Source: an uncultured Streptococcus sp. (GTDB taxonomy: Bacteria > Bacillota > Bacilli > Lactobacillales > Streptococcaceae). Taken from it: DNA of 7,754 bases. The position numbers and the translations under genes were made by a program. The stretch lies in NCBI GenBank assembly GCA_902461025.1, contig CABPWC010000077.1:1-7754 (forward strand). Direction: 5' to 3'. Shown in pieces: positions 5,408 to 7,754 of the stretch; the stretch's first letter is position 1, and each line of letters starts with the position of its first letter. The notes beneath the pieces are model-generated. The model ran no database searches. It had not been told where the DNA came from and saw nothing but the letters and a program-made list of their open reading frames with translations.

Positions 5408-5436
5408 AACAGATGGACAATATTTGTCCGTCTGTT
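5408..5436 (-). terminator. polC terminator overlapping a candidate operator for the DnaA-WYL gene
   Basis: A 13-bp inverted repeat with a 3-nt centre, containing the perfect palindrome GGACAA-ATA-TTGTCC, lies 9 bp after the polC stop. The minus-strand RNA continues with a U-rich tail (TTTTGTTAT), so it can terminate polC. The same DNA covers the -35 region of the next gene's promoter, and its symmetry would also suit a dimeric HTH-WYL autoregulator. One pair is mismatched (C-A) in the minus-strand RNA, so the hairpin is slightly better in the other direction. Confidence 0.7.
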
Positions 5437-5445
5437 AATTTCTAT

Positions 5446-7754
5446 TTAAAATAAATCATCAAACAGGCTGAGCTGGTTATCCTCTGGCATATTGCCGAGA
5501 ATGCCCATTTCATCCATCTTTTCAACCAAAGTTGATGAAAGTCCGCCGCGTTTTCGTAGTTCTGTTTTAGAAAGAAATTCTCCCTCTTGACGGGCACGGA
5601 CCAATTGCTTGGCAACGTTCTCGCCTAGACCATCCATAGCGACAAACGGTGGGATGAGGGTATCTCCGTCGATGATAAATTCAGTCGCATCACTACGATA
5701 GAGGTCCAACTTGCCAAATTTGAAGCCACGTTCCCACATCTCGTTAACAATTTCAAGCGTTGTATAGAGGTCAATTTCTACGTTTGAAGCTTCATTATTC
5801 TTGCGCTTTTCAGCAATTTCTTGCATCTTGCGTTTGATAGCATCCAAGCCTGCACCCATGGTCTTGATATCAAAGGCCTTGGCACGGATGGAGAAGTAAG
5901 CACAGTAATAATAAATCGGATGGTGAACCTTGAAGTAGGCCACGCGAAGGGCCATCATAACGTAGGCTGCCGCATGGGCTTTAGGGAACATGTACTTGAT
6001 TTTCCCACAAGATTCGATATACCATTCAGGCACATTGTTGGCCTTCATAGCTTCGATATAACCATTGCGCTCTTCTTCTGAGATTTTAAGCCACAATCCC
6101 TTACGCACACGCTCCATGATAGTAAAGGCCATCTTTGGATCTAGGCCAGCGTGCATGAGGTAAACCATGATGTCATCCCGACATCCGATAACGGTTGATA
6201 GGTCCGCAATTCCAGCCTTGATCAAGTCTTGGGCATTTCCCAACCATACGTCGGTACCGTGAGACAATCCAGAAAGCTGAAGCAACTCCGCAAAGGTCGT
6301 CGGATGGGTTTCGTCCACCATTCCGCGAACGAAGTTGGTTCCAAACTCTGGAATACCAAGCATACCGGTTGAGGTCCCGATTTGTTCAGGTGTCACTCCC
6401 AGGATATCTGTACCCGAGAAGAGGGCCATGACATCTGGATCATCCATTGGAATATCATTTGGATCAATGCCTGACAAGTCCTGGAGCTTGCGAATCATAG
6501 TTGGATCATCATGTCCAAGAACATCGAGCTTGAGGACGTTCTCGTCGATATCGTGGAAGTTAAAGTGAGTTGTCTGCCATTCAGCTGTGACATCATCGGC
6601 AGGATACTGCACTGGAGTAAAGTCATAGACATCCATATAGTTAGGGATAACTACGATTCCCCCCGGGTGCTGACCAGTTGTCCGTTTGACACCAGCAGCT
6701 CCTTGAGCGAGGCGCTCCACCTCTGCCTCACGGTAGAACTTACCAAAGTCACGCTCGTAACCCTTGACAAATCCATAGGCTGTCTTGGCAGCCACTGTAC
6801 CTACCGTTCCGGCACGGAAGGCATATTCTTCTCCAAAGATATCACGGACATCCAAGTGGGCACTCGGCTGATCCTCCCCTGAGAAGTTCAAATCGATATC
6901 GGGTACCTTGTCCCCATCAAAACCAAGGAAGGTCTCGAAAGGAATATCCTGACCATTTTTACTGAGCTTGTGACCACAATTTGGACAGTCCTTATTGGGC
7001 ATATCAAATCCTGAACCGTAAGAACCATCTGTGATAAACTCACTGTACTGACACTGACCACAGACATAGTGAGGAGAAAGAGGATTGACCTCGGTAATCC
7101 CAATCATGGTCGCTACGAAACTGGATCCAACAGACCCACGGGAACCAACCAAGTAACCCCGTTCGTTGGAACGGTGCACTAGCATCTGCGAAGCCAGATA
7201 AATCACAGCGAAACCATTCCCCAAAATAGAGGTCAATTCTTTTTCAATCCGTAAATCAACGATATCTGGTAGTGGATTTCCATAGATTTCGAAGGCTTTT
7301 TTATAGGTTAATTCAGCAACTGTTTCTTCGGCTTTGTCAATGAAAGGTGTGTACAAATCACCCTTTACAACTTCCACAGGTTCAAAGATTTCTGCCAAGG
7401 CATTGGTATTTTCAATGACAATCTTGCGAGCCAAATCTTCCCCTAGAAAGGCAAACTCATCCAACATTTCATTGGTTGTTCTAAAATGTGCCTTTGGTAG
7501 CGGAGCTGGTTGGGCAGCTTCTCCATGGCCGATAGTTCGGTTAATCATAGCCCCCTGACCTAGACTGCGGACGATGATTTCACGATAAATTTCATCCTCG
7601 GGTTCGAGATAGTGGACATTTCCTGTCGCAAGAACGGGCTTGCCGAGACGATCTCCAACCTCTATCAAACTCTTGATAATGGTTTGGAGTTCTTTCATGT
7701 CCTTGACCTGCTCTTTGGCAATCAGAGGTGCATAGATAGCCGGAGGCATCACCT
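5446..7754 (-). CDS. polC: DNA polymerase III alpha subunit, PolC type (C-terminal 768 residues; cut by window edge)
   Basis: This is the replicative polymerase of low-GC Gram-positives. About half of the roughly 1460-residue protein is visible, and the frame stays open at the right edge. Visible residues begin within the PHP region (PVLATGNVHYL). They continue with a zinc finger (CGQC and CPNC, 7058-6972), the palm aspartates in PDIDLNFSG and LKLDVLGHDD, the fingers, and a C-terminal helix-hairpin-helix region (DGLGENVAKQLV). The protein ends with the beta-clamp binding motif QLSLF in the sequence QLSLFDDLF. The 3'-5' exonuclease and OB domains should lie beyond the window. No frameshift or missing key residue is seen, so the accessory DNA has not damaged polC. 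Codon use and GC content differ clearly from the AT-rich genes downstream. Confidence 0.97.
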   Translation of the reverse strand, partial: VMPPAIYAPLIAKEQVKDMKELQTIIKSLIEVGDRLGKPVLATGNVHYLEPEDEIYREIIVRSLGQGAMINRTIGHGEAAQPAPLPKAHFRTTNEMLDEFAFLGEDLARKIVIENTNALAEIFEPVEVVKGDLYTPFIDKAEETVAELTYKKAFEIYGNPLPDIVDLRIEKELTSILGNGFAVIYLASQMLVHRSNERGYLVGSRGSVGSSFVATMIGITEVNPLSPHYVCGQCQYSEFITDGSYGSGFDMPNKDCPNCGHKLSKNGQDIPFETFLGFDGDKVPDIDLNFSGEDQPSAHLDVRDIFGEEYAFRAGTVGTVAAKTAYGFVKGYERDFGKFYREAEVERLAQGAAGVKRTTGQHPGGIVVIPNYMDVYDFTPVQYPADDVTAEWQTTHFNFHDIDENVLKLDVLGHDDPTMIRKLQDLSGIDPNDIPMDDPDVMALFSGTDILGVTPEQIGTSTGMLGIPEFGTNFVRGMVDETHPTTFAELLQLSGLSHGTDVWLGNAQDLIKAGIADLSTVIGCRDDIMVYLMHAGLDPKMAFTIMERVRKGLWLKISEEERNGYIEAMKANNVPEWYIESCGKIKYMFPKAHAAAYVMMALRVAYFKVHHPIYYYCAYFSIRAKAFDIKTMGAGLDAIKRKMQEIAEKRKNNEASNVEIDLYTTLEIVNEMWERGFKFGKLDLYRSDATEFIIDGDTLIPPFVAMDGLGENVAKQLVRARQEGEFLSKTELRKRGGLSSTLVEKMDEMGILGNMPEDNQLSLFDDLF

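Noticed and set aside
6511..6882. A 123-codon open frame on the plus strand opposite polC.
   Set aside because: It lies entirely within the strongly conserved PolC palm coding region in antisense, and open antisense frames are common opposite genes of this codon use. The same applies to the other plus-strand frames at 5821-6081, 6335-6568 and 7334-7558.
6888..7103. A 71-codon minus-strand frame in another register inside polC.
   Set aside because: It overlaps the PolC zinc-finger region, shows no protein-like features and no ribosome binding site.
7747..7752. GTG ATG at the right edge considered as the start of the polymerase gene.
   Set aside because: The protein there is in the middle of the PHP region of PolC (VMPPAIYAP). 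The exonuclease and earlier domains must lie upstream outside the window, so the gene is cut by the window edge.

Overview
The window looks like part of a mitis-group Streptococcus chromosome (S. pneumoniae, S. mitis or S. oralis type). Three things suggest this: the Gram-positive replicative polymerase PolC at the right edge, the first ten residues of the aminopeptidase PepS at the left edge (MVLPNFKENL, which I recall from pneumococcus), and extended -10 promoters (TGnTATACT). PolC is moderately GC-rich with housekeeping codon use. Everything between polC and pepS is clearly AT-rich, as expected of acquired DNA. All recognisable genes are on the minus strand, so transcription runs from right to left.

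In order of transcription: (1) the 3' end of polC (5446-7754, open at the right edge), followed by a hairpin that can act as its terminator; (2) a 488-residue fusion protein (3905-5371) with a DnaA-type AAA+ ATPase domain at the N-terminus and a complete HTH-WYL-WCX transcription regulator at the C-terminus; (3) a 574-bp insertion-like segment (3331-3904) delimited by a perfect 47-bp direct repeat, carrying its own promoter, a 40-codon gene, a strong terminator and structured noncoding DNA; (4) a 437-residue DUF262 protein (2010-3323); (5) a 619-residue DUF262 + DUF1524 (GmrSD-like) protein (157-2016), whose start overlaps the previous stop; (6) a strong terminator, then the promoter and first codons of pepS.

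Interpretation (inference): this is a defence cassette of the modification-dependent or GmrSD-like class, sitting between two housekeeping genes. The DUF262-DUF1524 protein would be the nucleotide-dependent HNH nuclease, the DUF262-only protein its partner, and the DnaA-WYL protein the regulator or sensor. The most unusual parts are the DnaA-WYL fusion, which has an internal ribosome binding site and start codon that could also yield a free WYL regulator, and the 47-bp-repeat insertion. The insertion separates the regulator from the effector genes it apparently once directly preceded, and it places a terminator in front of them. Recombination between the two repeats would restore the regulator-effector operon exactly.
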